Origin: Lysobacterales bacterium
Lineage (GTDB): Bacteria; Pseudomonadota; Gammaproteobacteria; Xanthomonadales; SZUA-36
Reading direction: 5' to 3'
Assembly: GCA_013042915.1 (NCBI GenBank)
Contig: JABDPF010000007.1
Location: forward strand, 1-64,000
DNA length: 64,000 nt
This document shows positions 37,729-48,206 of this stretch, one piece after another. Numbering within the stretch: the first letter of the stretch is position 1; the number at the start of each line of letters is the position of its first letter. A program made the translations under genes and the position numbers. The notes under the pieces are model-generated. The model searched no databases. It was not told where the DNA came from and saw only the letters and a list, made by a program, of their open reading frames with translations.

Positions 37729-38702
37729 GCGACCGACTCGCGCTGGAATTGGAGCCCGCCGATACGTTGCGGCTGGCCAACCTGTGCGGTGAGTTCGACG
37801 GGCATCTCAAGCAGATCGAATCCCGCCTGGGCGTGGAGATCTTCTGCCGCGGCAACCTGTTTACCATCCAGGGGGGCGAGCGCCCCACGCGCGCCGCGAG
37901 GCGGCTGCTGATCGATCTCTACACGTTGTCGGAAAACGAGGTGCTCACGCCGGACGTGGTCAACCTCCATCTGCAGGAATCGGGAATCGCCGAACTGGCC
38001 GAGGCGGACGCGGAGGCCGCGTTTCGTGATGAGGTCACGGTCAAGACGAGGCGCGGGATCATTCGTGGCCGAGGGCCCAACCAGAAAGACTACCTGCGCA
38101 ACATCGTCAGCCACGCCATCAACTTCGGCGTGGGGCCCGCGGGCACCGGTAAAACTTACCTGGCCGTGGCCTGCGCCGTCGCCGCGCTGCAGGAAGACCG
38201 GGTCCAGCGGATCGTCCTGGTCAGGCCTGCCGTCGAGGCCGGCGAGCGCCTGGGCTTCCTGCCTGGCGACATGGCGCAGAAAGTCGATCCTTATCTGCGA
38301 CCGCTATACGACGCGCTCTACGAGATGCTGGGATTCGAGCGCGTGACCACCCTGATCGAACGGAACGTGATCGAGGTGGCCCCGCTGGCGTTCATGAGGG
38401 GCCGCACACTGAACGATGCGTACGTGATCTGCGACGAAGCCCAGAACACGACGCGCGAGCAAATGAAAATGTTCCTGACCCGGATCGGATTCGGTTCGAC
38501 CGCGGTCGTAACCGGTGACATCACCCAGATCGACCTGCCGCGCAAAGAATCCTCCGGACTGCGCCATGCCCTGAAAATCCTCGAGGACGTGAAGGGCGTC
38601 AGCATCAGCCGTTTCAGCCCCCGCGACGTGGTTCGTCATCCGATGGTGCAGCATATCGTGGAAGCCTACGAGCGCGAGGAAGACAGAAGCGGTGGCGATT
38701 GA
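37725..38702 (+). CDS. ybeZ: PhoH-like ATPase (YbeZ)
   Basis: 325 aa. N-terminal KH-like region ([31 protein letters not shown]), then the PhoH RNA-binding ATPase: [20 protein letters not shown] (Walker A), [20 protein letters not shown], and [23 protein letters not shown] (Walker B). YbeZ partners the YbeY ribosome-maturation endonuclease. Starts in a 4-bp overlap with miaB and overlaps ybeY by 11 bp, so the three are translated together. Confidence 0.95.
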   Translation: MSDRLALELEPADTLRLANLCGEFDGHLKQIESRLGVEIFCRGNLFTIQGGERPTRAARRLLIDLYTLSENEVLTPDVVNLHLQESGIAELAEADAEAAFRDEVTVKTRRGIIRGRGPNQKDYLRNIVSHAINFGVGPAGTGKTYLAVACAVAALQEDRVQRIVLVRPAVEAGERLGFLPGDMAQKVDPYLRPLYDALYEMLGFERVTTLIERNVIEVAPLAFMRGRTLNDAYVICDEAQNTTREQMKMFLTRIGFGSTAVVTGDITQIDLPRKESSGLRHALKILEDVKGVSISRFSPRDVVRHPMVQHIVEAYEREEDRSGGD

Positions 38703-39138
38703 AGTCGATCTGCAATTCGCCGGTGAGTGGCCCGGCGTGCCCGGCGAGGAAGATTTTCGCCGCTGGATCGTCGCGGCCCTGGACGATCGGGAAGACGCGG
38801 AACTGACCGTCCGCGTCGTCGGCCGGGCCGAGAGTCGGCGGTTGAACCGAACGTACCGCCAAAAGGACCAGGAAACCAACGTACTTTCTTTTCCGGCCGA
38901 CTTGCCGGAGGGTGTCGACCTGCCTTTGCTTGGCGACATCGTCGTGTGCGCGCCGCTGGTGGCGGAGGAAGCCGCGGAGCAGGGAAAACTTGTGTCGGCG
39001 CACTGGGCGCACCTCACCATACACGGCGTTCTGCACTTGCTCGGTCACGACCACCAGGTGGTGGACGAGGCTGAGCAAATGGAAGCGCTGGAAATTTCCC
39101 TGCTCTCCTCTCTTGGAATCGCCGATCCCTACGCTTGA
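38692..39138 (+). CDS. ybeY: Endoribonuclease YbeY
   Basis: 148-aa zinc-dependent rRNA maturation and quality-control nuclease. The H-x3-H-x5-H zinc motif is intact ([15 protein letters not shown]), and the conserved [20 protein letters not shown] precedes it. GTG start at 38692 within the end of ybeZ. Confidence 0.96.
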   Translation: MAIEVDLQFAGEWPGVPGEEDFRRWIVAALDDREDAELTVRVVGRAESRRLNRTYRQKDQETNVLSFPADLPEGVDLPLLGDIVVCAPLVAEEAAEQGKLVSAHWAHLTIHGVLHLLGHDHQVVDEAEQMEALEISLLSSLGIADPYA

Positions 39139-39242
39139 GTCGGGCAAGGTTCCCAAGCAGCTTTTTGAAAAAAACACTGGATTAGCGCAGTCTGCGGCCC
39201 TATATTCGAGCTGACGCGCTACGCGTTGCCATCGTGAAAGAC

Positions 39243-40085
39243 ATGAGCGAAGACCAATCGGGCAACGGTTCCGGAAAGCGGACCTGGGTGGAGAAGATAG
39301 GCCAGGCATTCACGCATCAACCCCGGGACCGTGACGAGCTGCTGGATACCCTAAGAGAATCCCGCGACAACGGCATCGTGGACACCGACGCCCTCGCCAT
39401 GATGGAGGGCGCGCTGGAGGTTTCCGAAACCCAGGTGCGCGACGCGATGATCCCGCGATCGCAAATGGTCGTGGTGCACGTGGACTCCGATGTCGGGGAA
39501 TACCTGCCAAGGATTGTGGAATCCGGGCACTCCCGGTTTCCCGTGATCGGGGAGGACAAAGACGAGGTCATCGGCATCCTGCTGGCAAAGGACCTGCTTC
39601 CACACGTGGTGCCGGGCGGGCCGTCCATCGACCTGGCTTCGATCATTCGTCCGGCCGTCGTGATTCCCGAGAGTAAACGCCTGAACGTGCTGCTTCGGGA
39701 TTTCCGCGTCAGTCACAATCACATGGCGATCGTGGTCGATGAATACGGCGGCGTCTCTGGCCTCATCACCATCGAGGACGTACTCGAGGAAATCGTCGGG
39801 GAAATCGACGATGAGTACGACGAGGAAGTCGAGGATTTCGTGCAGCAGACCGGGGACAACACCTACATTGTCCAGGCCCTGACTCCGATCGACGAGTTCA
39901 ATGAAACCTTCGACAGTGACTTCAGCGATGACGACTACGGCACGATAGGCGGCCTGCTGCTGGCCCAGTTCGGGCGTGTGCCCGAGTTCGGTGAAGTGGT
40001 GACATTGGGCGAGCGCTTCGAGTTCCGGGTTGTCAAGGCCAACAACCGGCGCATCATCACGCTGGAAATGAATGTCCCGGTTTGA
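39243..40085 (+). CDS. corC: CorC/YbeX-type CBS-domain protein
   Basis: 280 aa. An N-terminal acidic stretch, two CBS domains (MIPRSQMVVVHVDSDVGEYLPRIVESGHSRFPVIGEDKDEVIGILLAKDLL; VIPESKRLNVLLRDFRVSHNHMAIVVDEYGGVSGLITIEDVLEEIVGEI) and a CorC/HlyC domain. Linked to magnesium/cobalt homeostasis and, as YbeX, to ribosome metabolism. I prefer the ATG at 39243, which aligns with E. coli YbeX (MSDD...), over the GTG at 39234. In E. coli lnt follows; here a DUF4105 gene does. Confidence 0.92.
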   Translation: MSEDQSGNGSGKRTWVEKIGQAFTHQPRDRDELLDTLRESRDNGIVDTDALAMMEGALEVSETQVRDAMIPRSQMVVVHVDSDVGEYLPRIVESGHSRFPVIGEDKDEVIGILLAKDLLPHVVPGGPSIDLASIIRPAVVIPESKRLNVLLRDFRVSHNHMAIVVDEYGGVSGLITIEDVLEEIVGEIDDEYDEEVEDFVQQTGDNTYIVQALTPIDEFNETFDSDFSDDDYGTIGGLLLAQFGRVPEFGEVVTLGERFEFRVVKANNRRIITLEMNVPV

Positions 40086-41256
40086 TCGGCCGTCACTGCG
40101 ACTCAGTTGGCTGATCGGCGCGGTTTTCGCCGGTTGGCTGGTTTCATGCGACGTCGCCGCTTCACAGACCGATCTGGAGCGCTCTGCGGCGCCGCAAACG
40201 GATGTATGGCTGGTGACTTACGGCCCCGGTGACCTTTACTGGCAACGGTTCGGCCACAATGCGATCTGGGTCGAGGCGCCGCATCTCGGTCTGGACCATA
40301 CCTTCAACTTCGGTTTCTTCGATTTCGCCCAGGAACATTTTTTTCATCGCTTCCTGATGGGGCGGATGCTGTATTTTTCGGCTGCCCAGCCTTCGTCGGT
40401 CGAGTTTGCCCAATACGTCGCGGAAAACCGCGGCATTGTCGCGCAAAAACTGGACATGACACACGTTCAGAAAGAGGCGCTGGTCTCCGAGCTGCTTGCC
40501 GTCATTCGGCCGGAAAACCGGGACTATCTTTACGATTACTACCTGGACAATTGTTCGACCCGCGTGCGCGATGCGCTGGACCGAGCGCTCGATGGCGCCC
40601 TGGGCTCCGCTTACCGCGACGTTCCTGCGCCGCTTGACCGTCGTGATCACACGAGAAGACTCACGTCGGGCGATTTCTGGCTGTATCTCGGCCTGGAACT
40701 CGCATTGGGGCGCACCGTCGACAAGGAAATCGACCGCTGGGAGGAGATGTTTCTGCCGGGCGAGCTTTATCAGGGCGTGGCGGAGCTCGATGACCTGGTC
40801 ATCGAAGAGCGGGTGCTGTACGAGTCGACGCTGGTGGCGCCGCCGCTCGAGCCCGACGCCCACTGGCTTCGATACCTTGTCGTGGCTCTGGGGGCGGTCG
40901 TCCTGGCGTGGCTGACGAGCCGTATCGTACCGGCGCCGCTGATCGCGCGTGCCTGGTTGAGCCTGTGTGGCCTGGCGGGACTGGCGCTGGTGTTTTTCTG
41001 GTTTGGCACTGACCATGCCGCCGCGACCAAGAACATGAACGTCCTGGTGTTCAACCCCCTGTTTCTGCTGGGCATGGTCTGGAAGGCAAGCGACCGTCAC
41101 CTGCTGCAGGGCACGGTGCTGTTTTCGGTTGCGGCCTGGGCGCTGGGGCTTGGTGGATCGCAGTACAACGTAGACGTTGTGGCGGCTTTTGTGCCACTCA
41201 ATCTGGCGGCCGCCTGGGTGCTGCACCGTCGCGCCGAGAGCCGCGCGGCGCCCTGA
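40072..41256 (+). CDS. DUF4105 family periplasmic/membrane protein
   Basis: 394 aa. N-terminal export signal (SWLIGAVFAGWLVSCDVAAS), a DUF4105 domain (WLVTYGPGDLYWQRFGHNAIWVEAPHLGLDHTFNFGFFDF...YLYDYYLDNCSTRVRDALDRAL; the His and the Cys in DNCSTR resemble an NlpC/P60-like catalytic pair) and five C-terminal membrane helices from about residue 270. Function unproven; some relatives act on peptidoglycan or as lipoprotein-modifying Lnb N-domains. ATG overlaps corC by 14 bp, so it belongs to that operon. Confidence 0.8.
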   Translation: MSRFDRPSLRLSWLIGAVFAGWLVSCDVAASQTDLERSAAPQTDVWLVTYGPGDLYWQRFGHNAIWVEAPHLGLDHTFNFGFFDFAQEHFFHRFLMGRMLYFSAAQPSSVEFAQYVAENRGIVAQKLDMTHVQKEALVSELLAVIRPENRDYLYDYYLDNCSTRVRDALDRALDGALGSAYRDVPAPLDRRDHTRRLTSGDFWLYLGLELALGRTVDKEIDRWEEMFLPGELYQGVAELDDLVIEERVLYESTLVAPPLEPDAHWLRYLVVALGAVVLAWLTSRIVPAPLIARAWLSLCGLAGLALVFFWFGTDHAAATKNMNVLVFNPLFLLGMVWKASDRHLLQGTVLFSVAAWALGLGGSQYNVDVVAAFVPLNLAAAWVLHRRAESRAAP

Positions 41257-41275
41257 TCGTGGAAAGAGGCGCCGG

Positions 41276-42358
41276 TCAGGCGCCGATTTCCGCCAGCAAT
41301 TCCGCCTGGTGTTCCTGCATCAGCGGGTCGATCACCAGGTCGAGGTTTCCGCCAAGAAATTCGTCGAGCTTGTACAGGGTCAGGTTGATGCGATGGTCGG
41401 TTACCCGTCCCTGGGGAAAATTATAGGTGCGAATGCGCTGCGAGCGGTCGCCACTCCCGACCTGTATCCGCCGCGATTCGGCAATTTCGGTTTGCTGGCG
41501 GGTCTGCTCCTGTTCCAACAGCCGCGCCTGCAAGAGCGACATCGCCCGGGCCCGGTTTTTGTGCTGTGAGCGCTCGTCCTGACACTCGACGACAATCCCG
41601 CTGGGGAGGTGGGTCAGTCGAATGGCCGAGTCGGTCTTGTTCACGTGCTGGCCGCCCGCACCGGAGGCGCGAAACGTGTCCACACGCAGGTCGGCCGGGT
41701 TGATGTCGATAGCTTCGACGTCCTCGACCTCGGGCAGGATGGCTACGGTACAGGCCGAGGTGTGGATCCGGCCCTGGGACTCGGTTTCCGGCACGCGCTG
41801 AACGCGGTGGGTCCCCGATTCGAACTTGAACCGCGAGTATGCCCCCTGGCCGGCCACGCGCACGATGATTTCCTTGAAGCCGCCGTGCTCGCCGGCGTTT
41901 TGGCCAAGTATGTCCATCGGCCAGCCACGGGACTCCGCGTATTTTTGGTACATGCGGAACAGATCACCGGCAAAAATCGCGGCCTCGTCACCGCCGGTGC
42001 CGGCGCGTACTTCGAGAAAAATGTTGTTGTCGTCGTTGGGGTCTTTGGGTAGCAGCAGCACCTGTAGGTCCTGTTCGAGCTGCTCTTGTCGCTGCTCGCC
42101 CTCTTGCAATTCCTGGGCCGCCATTTCGCGCATTTCGGGATCGCTCTCGTCCAGCATCTGGCGCGCTTCCTGGATCGCCTCGTCCGTTTCCCTCCATTGT
42201 CGCCACGCAGTGACGACGGGCTCCAGTTGGGCGTATTCACGGGACAGGTCGCGAAACCGGTCTTGGTCGGAAAACACGCTCTGGTCAGAGAGCAGCAAGC
42301 CGACTTCCTCGTATCGGGCAGCGACCTGCATCAACCGCTGTCGAATGGATTGTTTCAT
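41276..42358 (-). CDS. prfA: Peptide chain release factor 1
   Basis: 360-aa class I release factor for UAA and UAG. The peptidyl-hydrolysis GGQ loop is [53 protein letters not shown] and [13 protein letters not shown] are RF1 signatures. Starts in a 4-bp overlap with the hemA stop; the hemA-prfA order is conserved. Confidence 0.97.
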   Translation of the reverse strand: MKQSIRQRLMQVAARYEEVGLLLSDQSVFSDQDRFRDLSREYAQLEPVVTAWRQWRETDEAIQEARQMLDESDPEMREMAAQELQEGEQRQEQLEQDLQVLLLPKDPNDDNNIFLEVRAGTGGDEAAIFAGDLFRMYQKYAESRGWPMDILGQNAGEHGGFKEIIVRVAGQGAYSRFKFESGTHRVQRVPETESQGRIHTSACTVAILPEVEDVEAIDINPADLRVDTFRASGAGGQHVNKTDSAIRLTHLPSGIVVECQDERSQHKNRARAMSLLQARLLEQEQTRQQTEIAESRRIQVGSGDRSQRIRTYNFPQGRVTDHRINLTLYKLDEFLGGNLDLVIDPLMQEHQAELLAEIGA

Positions 42359-43611
42359 TCTTCATCCCGCCTGAAGATGCGATCGGCCGCCTTGAGCACG
42401 CTGTAGTCTTGCTTCTCCGCGGCTTCGCGCAGTTGCTTGCTGGGGGTGTGGAGAATCTTGTTGGTCAGCGTGCTGGCGAGTTGCCGCAAGACTTTTTCCG
42501 GGTCTTGCCCGGCCTGGAGGCGGTGTAGCGCACGCTCGGTCAGGTCGGTTTCAAATTCGTGTGACTGCTCTCGGATCCGCTTCAGGGTGCGCGCGGCCCG
42601 CATTCCGTAAAGCCAGCGCATAAACGCGGTCACCGCGTCGTCTACACTCGGCTGGGCTGCGCGGGCCGCTTCGCTGCGTTGCTGCATGTTGTCGTCGACG
42701 ACCTGCTGCAGGTCGTCGATGGTGTACAGGTAGACGTCCTTCACTTTGGAAACGGCCGGCTCGATATCGCGGGGCACGGCGATGTCCACCATGAACATCG
42801 GACGATACCGACGCTTGCGCAGCGCGGCTTTCACGTCGGTCGCGCGAATGACCGGTTCCGGGCTGGCGGTCGAGCTGATCAGGATGTCGGCTTTCGGCAG
42901 AGCCTCTTCGAGGCGGTCGAGCGTCATCGCGGTGGCGCCCAGTTCACCGGCGATTTCCTCGGCTTTGTCCCTGCTTCGGTTGAGAATCAGAAGTCGGTTG
43001 ATTCCGTGATCGACCAGGTAACGGCCGCACAGCTGCACCATCTCGCCCGCGCCCACGAGAACCACCGTCTTTGATTTGAGGTCGCCGAAGATCTGGCGCG
43101 CGAGCACAACCGCCGTGTACGCCACCGAGACGGGGTGTTCGCCGATACCGGAGGCCGTGCGTATGGTCTTGGCTGCCGCAAACGTGTGCTGGAACAATCG
43201 GTCGAGTACCTTGCCCAGGCTGCCGGCGTCATGCGCCTGCTGCCAGGCGTCCTTCAGTTGGCCCAGGATCTGGGTTTCACCGAGCACCAGGGAGTCCAGT
43301 CCGCTGGCGACCCTGACGAGGTGACGGGCCGCGTCCTCGCCCTGGTGGATGTAGATGTGCTCGTCCAGTTCTCCTGCCGGAATGCCGTTTGAACGGTGAA
43401 TCCATTCGATGACGGTTTCCCGACCCCCCTCCGAGGACAGACAATAAATTTCAGTCCGGTTGCAGGTTCCGAGGATCAGCAACTCCTCGATGCCCGGAAG
43501 CTCGCACAGTTGCTTCACGCGCTCCGTGAATTCGGTGCGCGATATGGCAACCTTCTCCCGTATTTCGATGGGAGCGGTGTGGTGGCTGATTCCGATCGTG
43601 AAAAGCGGCAT
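42355..43611 (-). CDS. hemA: Glutamyl-tRNA reductase
   Basis: 418 aa; first step of C5 heme biosynthesis, reducing glutamyl-tRNA to glutamate-1-semialdehyde. N-terminal [18 protein letters not shown], active-site Cys in [18 protein letters not shown] domain with [17 protein letters not shown], and a helical dimerisation domain. Divergent from the TPR lipoprotein/lolB/ispE operon, as in other gammaproteobacteria. Confidence 0.97.
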   Translation of the reverse strand: MPLFTIGISHHTAPIEIREKVAISRTEFTERVKQLCELPGIEELLILGTCNRTEIYCLSSEGGRETVIEWIHRSNGIPAGELDEHIYIHQGEDAARHLVRVASGLDSLVLGETQILGQLKDAWQQAHDAGSLGKVLDRLFQHTFAAAKTIRTASGIGEHPVSVAYTAVVLARQIFGDLKSKTVVLVGAGEMVQLCGRYLVDHGINRLLILNRSRDKAEEIAGELGATAMTLDRLEEALPKADILISSTASPEPVIRATDVKAALRKRRYRPMFMVDIAVPRDIEPAVSKVKDVYLYTIDDLQQVVDDNMQQRSEAARAAQPSVDDAVTAFMRWLYGMRAARTLKRIREQSHEFETDLTERALHRLQAGQDPEKVLRQLASTLTNKILHTPSKQLREAAEKQDYSVLKAADRIFRRDEE

Positions 43612-43714
43612 GGGGCAATCTGTTCCGTGAGGCGCTGATTCTGCGGGTGGAGCCCTTTTTTATCAAGTTCAGCAGGGAAGCGAAATTCATTTCATGGCCC
43701 CCAAGCCGACCGTG

Positions 43715-43743
43715 TTGGTTAGAAACGAGCAAACGCGTATCCT
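43715..43743 (+). promoter_or_regulatory. Promoter candidate for the TPR-lolB-ispE operon
   Basis: TTGGTT (43715-43720), 17-bp spacer, TATCCT (43738-43743). The predicted start (about 43750) is only 2 nt before the chosen ATG, which would make the mRNA nearly leaderless. Confidence 0.35.
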
Positions 43744-43751
43744 TGGCGCCT

Positions 43752-45494
43752 ATGAGAACTCAGAGGCACGAACGGCTCATTTCCACGCCGACAGCGATAA
43801 CGTTGCTTTTTGCGGCGATGCTGTCTGCATGCTCGTCCACCGGGCCGGCCATCGATACCCCTCCCGATGGGCCGGTAGTCGAAACGGTGGTCCCTCTCGC
43901 GCTCGAACCGACCGATACCGATGTGATGTACCGGGTGTTTGCCGGGGAGTACCTGGGCAGCGAACGCGATTTGAGCGCCGCGGTGGACGAGTACCTCGAA
44001 GCTGCCCTGTTGTCGCAGGATCCGGAGATCGCACGTCGCGCAACGCGGATCGCCTTTGCGGCGGAAGCCTGGCAGCAGGCCGTCATGGCGGCCGACCGAT
44101 GGGCCGTGCTGGCGCCCGAGAGCGTACCGGCGCACGAATCTGCCGCCAACGCAATGCTGCGGGTGGGTGACTTTTTCGGGGCGGAGTACGCCTTGGGCCG
44201 TATCCTGGAAATCCTGGAGGATTCTCCCGATGCCTGGTTGCTGGTATCTCGAATCCTGACCCTGTCGGGTGAACCCGATCAGGCGGACGCTACCTTGCTG
44301 CATCTGCAGGGCCAGCGTGCCGATGCTGACCCCGCCGACGTGTATTTCGCCAGAAGCAAGGTCGCTGCCTCCGCGCGCGAACTCGAGAAGGCGTTCGAGT
44401 ACGCCCGCCAGGCGGCCGAGCTGGATCCGGAACGGGTCGAATTTCTCGCCTGGGCCGGTCGCGTTGCGCTCAAACTCGATCTCGAGGAGACCGGCATCGA
44501 GTACGTGCGCCGAGCCTGGGAGCTTGATTCGGACAACCACGACCTCGCCCTGGGTTTTGCCGACCTGCTGGCGCGAACCGGTCGGGAGGGGCAGGCCCGC
44601 AAGGTCCTCGAGGGGATGACGCAAACGCCTGATGTGATGCTTTCCAGGATTCTCTTCGAGCTGTCTGCACAGAATCGCGTGGCCGCCGAAGACCTGTTCG
44701 GGGAGTTTGCCGGGCTCGCGTGGGACGATTCCGCGGAGAAGTCCTTTTACCGGGCGCAGGCGGCCGAGGCTTTGGGCATGGTGCAGCAGGCGATCGCACT
44801 CTACGGCTCCGTGACCCAAGGAGAGCGCTTGCTGGCGGCGTCCCTCAGACGCGCCGAACTGATCGCCCTGGAGGGCGACATGGACAGCGCCCGCGCGGCG
44901 CTCGCGAGGGTCCGCGAGGGCGGAGACGCTGAAGCGGTCGAGGCAGCCTGGCTCACGGAAGCCCGCATCCTGCGGGCAGCGGGCGGGCGGGAGGCGTCTT
45001 TCGACGTGCTCACCCGGGCACTGGATGGTAATCCCGATTCGGTCGACCTTCTGTACACCCGGTCTCTGCTGGCAGCGGAATTAAGGCGAGTGGATGCCGC
45101 GGAACGGGATCTGAGGGCCCTGTTGGCGATAGAACCCGAAAATGCGGCCGCCCTGAATGCACTGGGCTATACCCTGGCGGACCAGACCGAGCGTTATGAC
45201 GAGGCCGAGGAGTACATTCGACAGGCTTATATCCTGATGCCGAACGAAGCGTCTGTGATTGACAGCATGGGCTGGGTAGCCTACCGCCAGGGCCGGCTGG
45301 ACGAGGCGGAAGGATTTCTTTCCAGGGCCTGGACGTTGGATCGTAATGCCGAGATCGCTGCCCACCTGGGAGAAGTCCTGTGGATGAAAGGCGAGCGCGA
45401 GAAGGCCCTCGAGGTCCTGCGCGAGGGCCTGGACGTGGATGAGAACAACCCCGTGCTTCGCGAAACGCTCGATCGCCTGGGGGCTGCGCCCTGA
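43752..45494 (+). CDS. TPR-repeat lipoprotein
   Basis: 580 aa. Lipoprotein signal (ITLLFAAMLSAC, Cys about residue 26), then at least six tetratricopeptide repeats over the whole length, e.g. ERVEFLAWAGRVALKLDLEETGIEYVRRAWELDSDN and NAAALNALGYTLADQTERYDEAEEYIRQAYILMPNEASVIDSMGWVAYRQGRLDEAEGFLSRAW. Gene position just before lolB is conserved in Pseudomonas-like genomes, where the protein is unnamed. Probably scaffolds envelope proteins. The stop overlaps the lolB ATG by one base. Confidence 0.88.
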   Translation: MRTQRHERLISTPTAITLLFAAMLSACSSTGPAIDTPPDGPVVETVVPLALEPTDTDVMYRVFAGEYLGSERDLSAAVDEYLEAALLSQDPEIARRATRIAFAAEAWQQAVMAADRWAVLAPESVPAHESAANAMLRVGDFFGAEYALGRILEILEDSPDAWLLVSRILTLSGEPDQADATLLHLQGQRADADPADVYFARSKVAASARELEKAFEYARQAAELDPERVEFLAWAGRVALKLDLEETGIEYVRRAWELDSDNHDLALGFADLLARTGREGQARKVLEGMTQTPDVMLSRILFELSAQNRVAAEDLFGEFAGLAWDDSAEKSFYRAQAAEALGMVQQAIALYGSVTQGERLLAASLRRAELIALEGDMDSARAALARVREGGDAEAVEAAWLTEARILRAAGGREASFDVLTRALDGNPDSVDLLYTRSLLAAELRRVDAAERDLRALLAIEPENAAALNALGYTLADQTERYDEAEEYIRQAYILMPNEASVIDSMGWVAYRQGRLDEAEGFLSRAWTLDRNAEIAAHLGEVLWMKGEREKALEVLREGLDVDENNPVLRETLDRLGAAP

Positions 45495-46108
45495 TGCGAA
45501 GCTCCCTTCGGACACCCTGGTTGCTGGCCTTTGTGGTGCTGTTGGTGCAGGGATGCTCGACCGTTCCGACGACCCAGGCACCGGCCGCCATGCTGTACGA
45601 GGCCCGCTTCGAGGCGCTGTCATCGCTGCCTGGCTGGTCGCTGAGAGGACGGCTGGCGGTCCGCGATGAAAAGGATGGCGGCAGCGGAACGCTGCAATGG
45701 CAACACGCCATCGAGAGCAGTCGGATGGATTTTTACGGCGCCTTCGGGCGCGGTGCGTGGCGGCTCCAGGCAGACGGTTCCGGTGCGGAATTGGAGCTGG
45801 CCGATGGCAGTCGTTACGGTGCGCCCTCGGTTACCGAGCTGGTGCGGGCGCAACTGGGCTGGACCGTTCCGGTCGATGCGCTTTCCTGGTGGATACTCGG
45901 CCTCGCGGCGCCCGGGGAAATCGAGGCGCGGGTACTTTCCGACGATGGCACCCTGGAAAAGCTTCGGCAAAGCGGCTGGACCATCGAGTTTGGCCGCTAC
46001 CGCGACGTCGATGGTGTTTCGTTACCGCTGAAGCTGACGGCCATCCGGGATGAGCGAAGCGTGAAACTGGCCGTGCGCGACTGGGCGCTGGATTCACTCG
46101 ATGACTGA
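45494..46108 (+). CDS. lolB: Outer-membrane lipoprotein receptor LolB
   Basis: 204 aa. Lipobox LLVQGC; LolB body with LPGWSLRGRLAVRDEKDGGSGTLQWQHAIESSRMDFYGAFGRGAWRLQ and the hydrophobic exposed loop around LGWTVPVDALSWWILGL. Accepts lipoproteins from LolA and inserts them in the outer membrane. Overlaps ispE by 8 bp. Confidence 0.93.
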   Translation: MRSSLRTPWLLAFVVLLVQGCSTVPTTQAPAAMLYEARFEALSSLPGWSLRGRLAVRDEKDGGSGTLQWQHAIESSRMDFYGAFGRGAWRLQADGSGAELELADGSRYGAPSVTELVRAQLGWTVPVDALSWWILGLAAPGEIEARVLSDDGTLEKLRQSGWTIEFGRYRDVDGVSLPLKLTAIRDERSVKLAVRDWALDSLDD

Positions 46109-46958
46109 CGCGTCGCGGCGCACCTGGCCGGCTCCCGCCAAGATCAACCTGTTTCTGCACGTCACTGGCCGTCGGCCGGATGGCTACCACGATCTGCAAA
46201 CGCTTTTCCAGTTGCTCGACTGGGGTGACGAGGTTTCGATCACGCCGACCCGGGCACCGTCCATTAGCCGGACGGGTGCAGATTACGGCGTGCCTGAAGA
46301 TGAAGACCTGGTCGTGCGTGCCGCCCGGCTGCTGCAACGGGAGACGGCCAGCCGCAGCGGCGCGATCCTGGAAGTTCACAAGCGGGTGCCGATGGGCGCA
46401 GGGCTGGGTGGCGGAAGTTCCGATGCGGCCACGGTGCTGGTGGTGCTGAACCGCTTGTGGGGGTGTGATCTCGACACGGACCATCTCGCGGCGCTCGGCG
46501 CCCGCCTCGGGGCCGATGTGCCGGTATTCGTCCGCGGCCGCAGCGCGCTGGCGACCGGTGTGGGCGAGCAGCTGTCTGCGGTGACCCTGGGAGAGCGTCA
46601 TTACGTACTGGTATTGCCCGGCATCGTGATACCCACGCAACGTGTTTTTGACGATCCGCAACTCCGGCGCCACTCGCAGCCCATCGACCTGTCCGATTAC
46701 TGGGAAGGGGCGGGCAGAAACGACTGTGAACCCGTTGTTCGACAGCAGTTTCCCGAAGTGGACGAAGCGTTCCGAAAGCTCGCCGCATGGGGGCGGCCAC
46801 GGCTCACCGGCACCGGCAGCGCACTCTTCCTCGAGGCCGGAAGTTCGGCAAAAGCCCAGGCCACGGCACGGGCCATAAAAACTTTATATAATAGCCGCGC
46901 CGTCAGGGGGGTAGACCGATCGCCCCTGCATCGAATGCTGCTTTCTGATGGTGTGTGA
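46101..46958 (+). CDS. ispE: 4-diphosphocytidyl-2-C-methyl-D-erythritol kinase
   Basis: 285-aa GHMP kinase of the MEP isoprenoid pathway. PAPAKINLFLHVTGRRPDGYHDLQTLFQLLD at the N-terminus, ATP loop PMGAGLGGGSSDAATVL, and GARLGADVPVFVRGRSALATGVGE. Followed by tRNA-Gln and prs in the usual order. Confidence 0.96.
   Translation: MTDASRRTWPAPAKINLFLHVTGRRPDGYHDLQTLFQLLDWGDEVSITPTRAPSISRTGADYGVPEDEDLVVRAARLLQRETASRSGAILEVHKRVPMGAGLGGGSSDAATVLVVLNRLWGCDLDTDHLAALGARLGADVPVFVRGRSALATGVGEQLSAVTLGERHYVLVLPGIVIPTQRVFDDPQLRRHSQPIDLSDYWEGAGRNDCEPVVRQQFPEVDEAFRKLAAWGRPRLTGTGSALFLEAGSSAKAQATARAIKTLYNSRAVRGVDRSPLHRMLLSDGV
46887..46892 (+). promoter_or_regulatory. -10 element candidate for tRNA-Gln/prs
   Basis: TATAAT inside an AT-rich patch at the 3' end of ispE, followed by a GC-rich discriminator, as in stable-RNA promoters under stringent control. 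No convincing -35 box lies 16-18 bp upstream, so only the -10 is reported. Start would be near 46899, 84 nt before the tRNA. Confidence 0.4.
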
Positions 46959-46982
46959 AAGCTGAATGGATTTACTTTCTGC

Positions 46983-47059
46983 TGGGACGTCGCCAAGTTG
47001 GTTAAGGCACGGGGTTTTGATCCCCGCATTCGCAGGTTCGAGTCCTGCCGTCCCAGCCA
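46983..47059 (+). tRNA. tRNA-Gln (anticodon TTG)
   Basis: 77 nt with encoded CCA. Acceptor stem TGGGACG/CGTCCCA, discriminator G, anticodon stem CGGGG/CCCCG with a seven-base loop carrying TTG at 47017-47019, and a T loop GGTTCGAGTCC. Sequence and position between ispE and prs match gammaproteobacterial tRNA-Gln. Confidence 0.97.
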
Positions 47060-47101
47060 TTCATCCTTGATGGATGGCGAACTGCCAAACGGGGCCGGGG
47101 T

Positions 47102-48058
47102 GTGTCGATAGCTTCACTAATGGTTTTCTCGGGAAACGCCAACCTGAGACTGGCGAGCAGTATTGCTCAAGAACTCAATGTGCCGATCGGCAAGGCCGTG
47201 GTAAGCCGTTTCAGCGACGGCGAGGTCATGGTCGAGATCATGGAGAACGTCCGCGGCCGTGACGTCTACCTGATCCAATCCACCTGCGCACCCACCGCCG
47301 ACAATTTCATGGAATTGCTGGTCATGGTCGACGCTGTGAAACGCGCTTCGGCTTCACGCATCACCGCGGTAATTCCCTATTTCGGCTACGGGCGGCAGGA
47401 CCGGCGTCCCCGCTCAGCGCGCGTGCCGATTACCGCCAAGGTGGCGGCCACCATGATTGGCGCTGCCGGCACGGACCGTGTCGTGACCATGGATCTCCAC
47501 GCAGACCAGATCCAGGGCTTTTTCGATATCCCGGTCGACAACGTATACGCATCGCCCATCACCCTGGCCGATATCTGGCAGCAACAACAGTCGATGCACG
47601 AGGTCGTGGTGGTCTCGCCCGACGTGGGTGGCGTCGTTCGGGCCCGCGCCATCGCCAAAAGGCTCGACGCTGACCTGGCCATCATCGACAAACGCCGGCC
47701 TCGCGCCAACGTCGCGACCGTGATGAACATCATCGGCGAGGTCGAGGGCAAATGCTGCGTGCTGGTAGACGACATGGTCGACACCGCGGGTACCCTGTGT
47801 TCCGCGGCCAATGCGCTCAAAAAAGAGGGTGCAGTAAAGGTCGTCGCCTACTGTGTGCATCCCGTGCTGTCCGGTCCTGCAGTCGACAACATCATGAATT
47901 CAAAGATGGACGAACTGGTGGTCACCGATACCATCCCTTTGAGCGATGAGGCCCAGGCCTGCGGCAAGATCCGCCAGCTCTCGATCGCCCAGATGCTGGC
48001 CGAAACCATTCGCAGGATGGCGCACGGCGAGTCCGTCTCCTCGATGTACGTCGATTGA
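47102..48058 (+). CDS. prs: Ribose-phosphate pyrophosphokinase
   Basis: 318 aa; makes PRPP for purine, pyrimidine, His, Trp and NAD synthesis. [88 protein letters not shown] and PRPP loop [20 protein letters not shown] at 47102 aligns with Pseudomonas Prs; ATG at 47120 is the alternative. rplY and pth, often next, are absent. Confidence 0.96.
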   Translation: MSIASLMVFSGNANLRLASSIAQELNVPIGKAVVSRFSDGEVMVEIMENVRGRDVYLIQSTCAPTADNFMELLVMVDAVKRASASRITAVIPYFGYGRQDRRPRSARVPITAKVAATMIGAAGTDRVVTMDLHADQIQGFFDIPVDNVYASPITLADIWQQQQSMHEVVVVSPDVGGVVRARAIAKRLDADLAIIDKRRPRANVATVMNIIGEVEGKCCVLVDDMVDTAGTLCSAANALKKEGAVKVVAYCVHPVLSGPAVDNIMNSKMDELVVTDTIPLSDEAQACGKIRQLSIAQMLAETIRRMAHGESVSSMYVD

Positions 48059-48069
48059 GTCTTTCCTGC

Positions 48070-48091
48070 TGCCGGAGCCACGGCTCCGGCA
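48070..48091 (+). terminator. Hairpin after prs
   Basis: TGCCGGAGCC / GGCTCCGGCA, a perfect 10-bp stem with a 2-nt turn, 12 bp after the prs stop. The following ATTTCTTTGG is only a weak T tract. Confidence 0.45.
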
Positions 48092-48206
48092 CTCCGCGAG
48101 CATTTCTTTGGCTTCGCCAAAACCACTCTCGCTGCGTTGCCTGCGCGACACCGTGGTCTGGTTAGTTCCGTTGTGGCTGCCGGGGCCGTACACAGATACT
48201 TAACCC

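Noticed and set aside
43612-43751. Earlier start for the TPR lipoprotein at 43647
   Set aside because: The extra 35 residues lack a signal and would displace the lipoprotein signal from the N-terminus.
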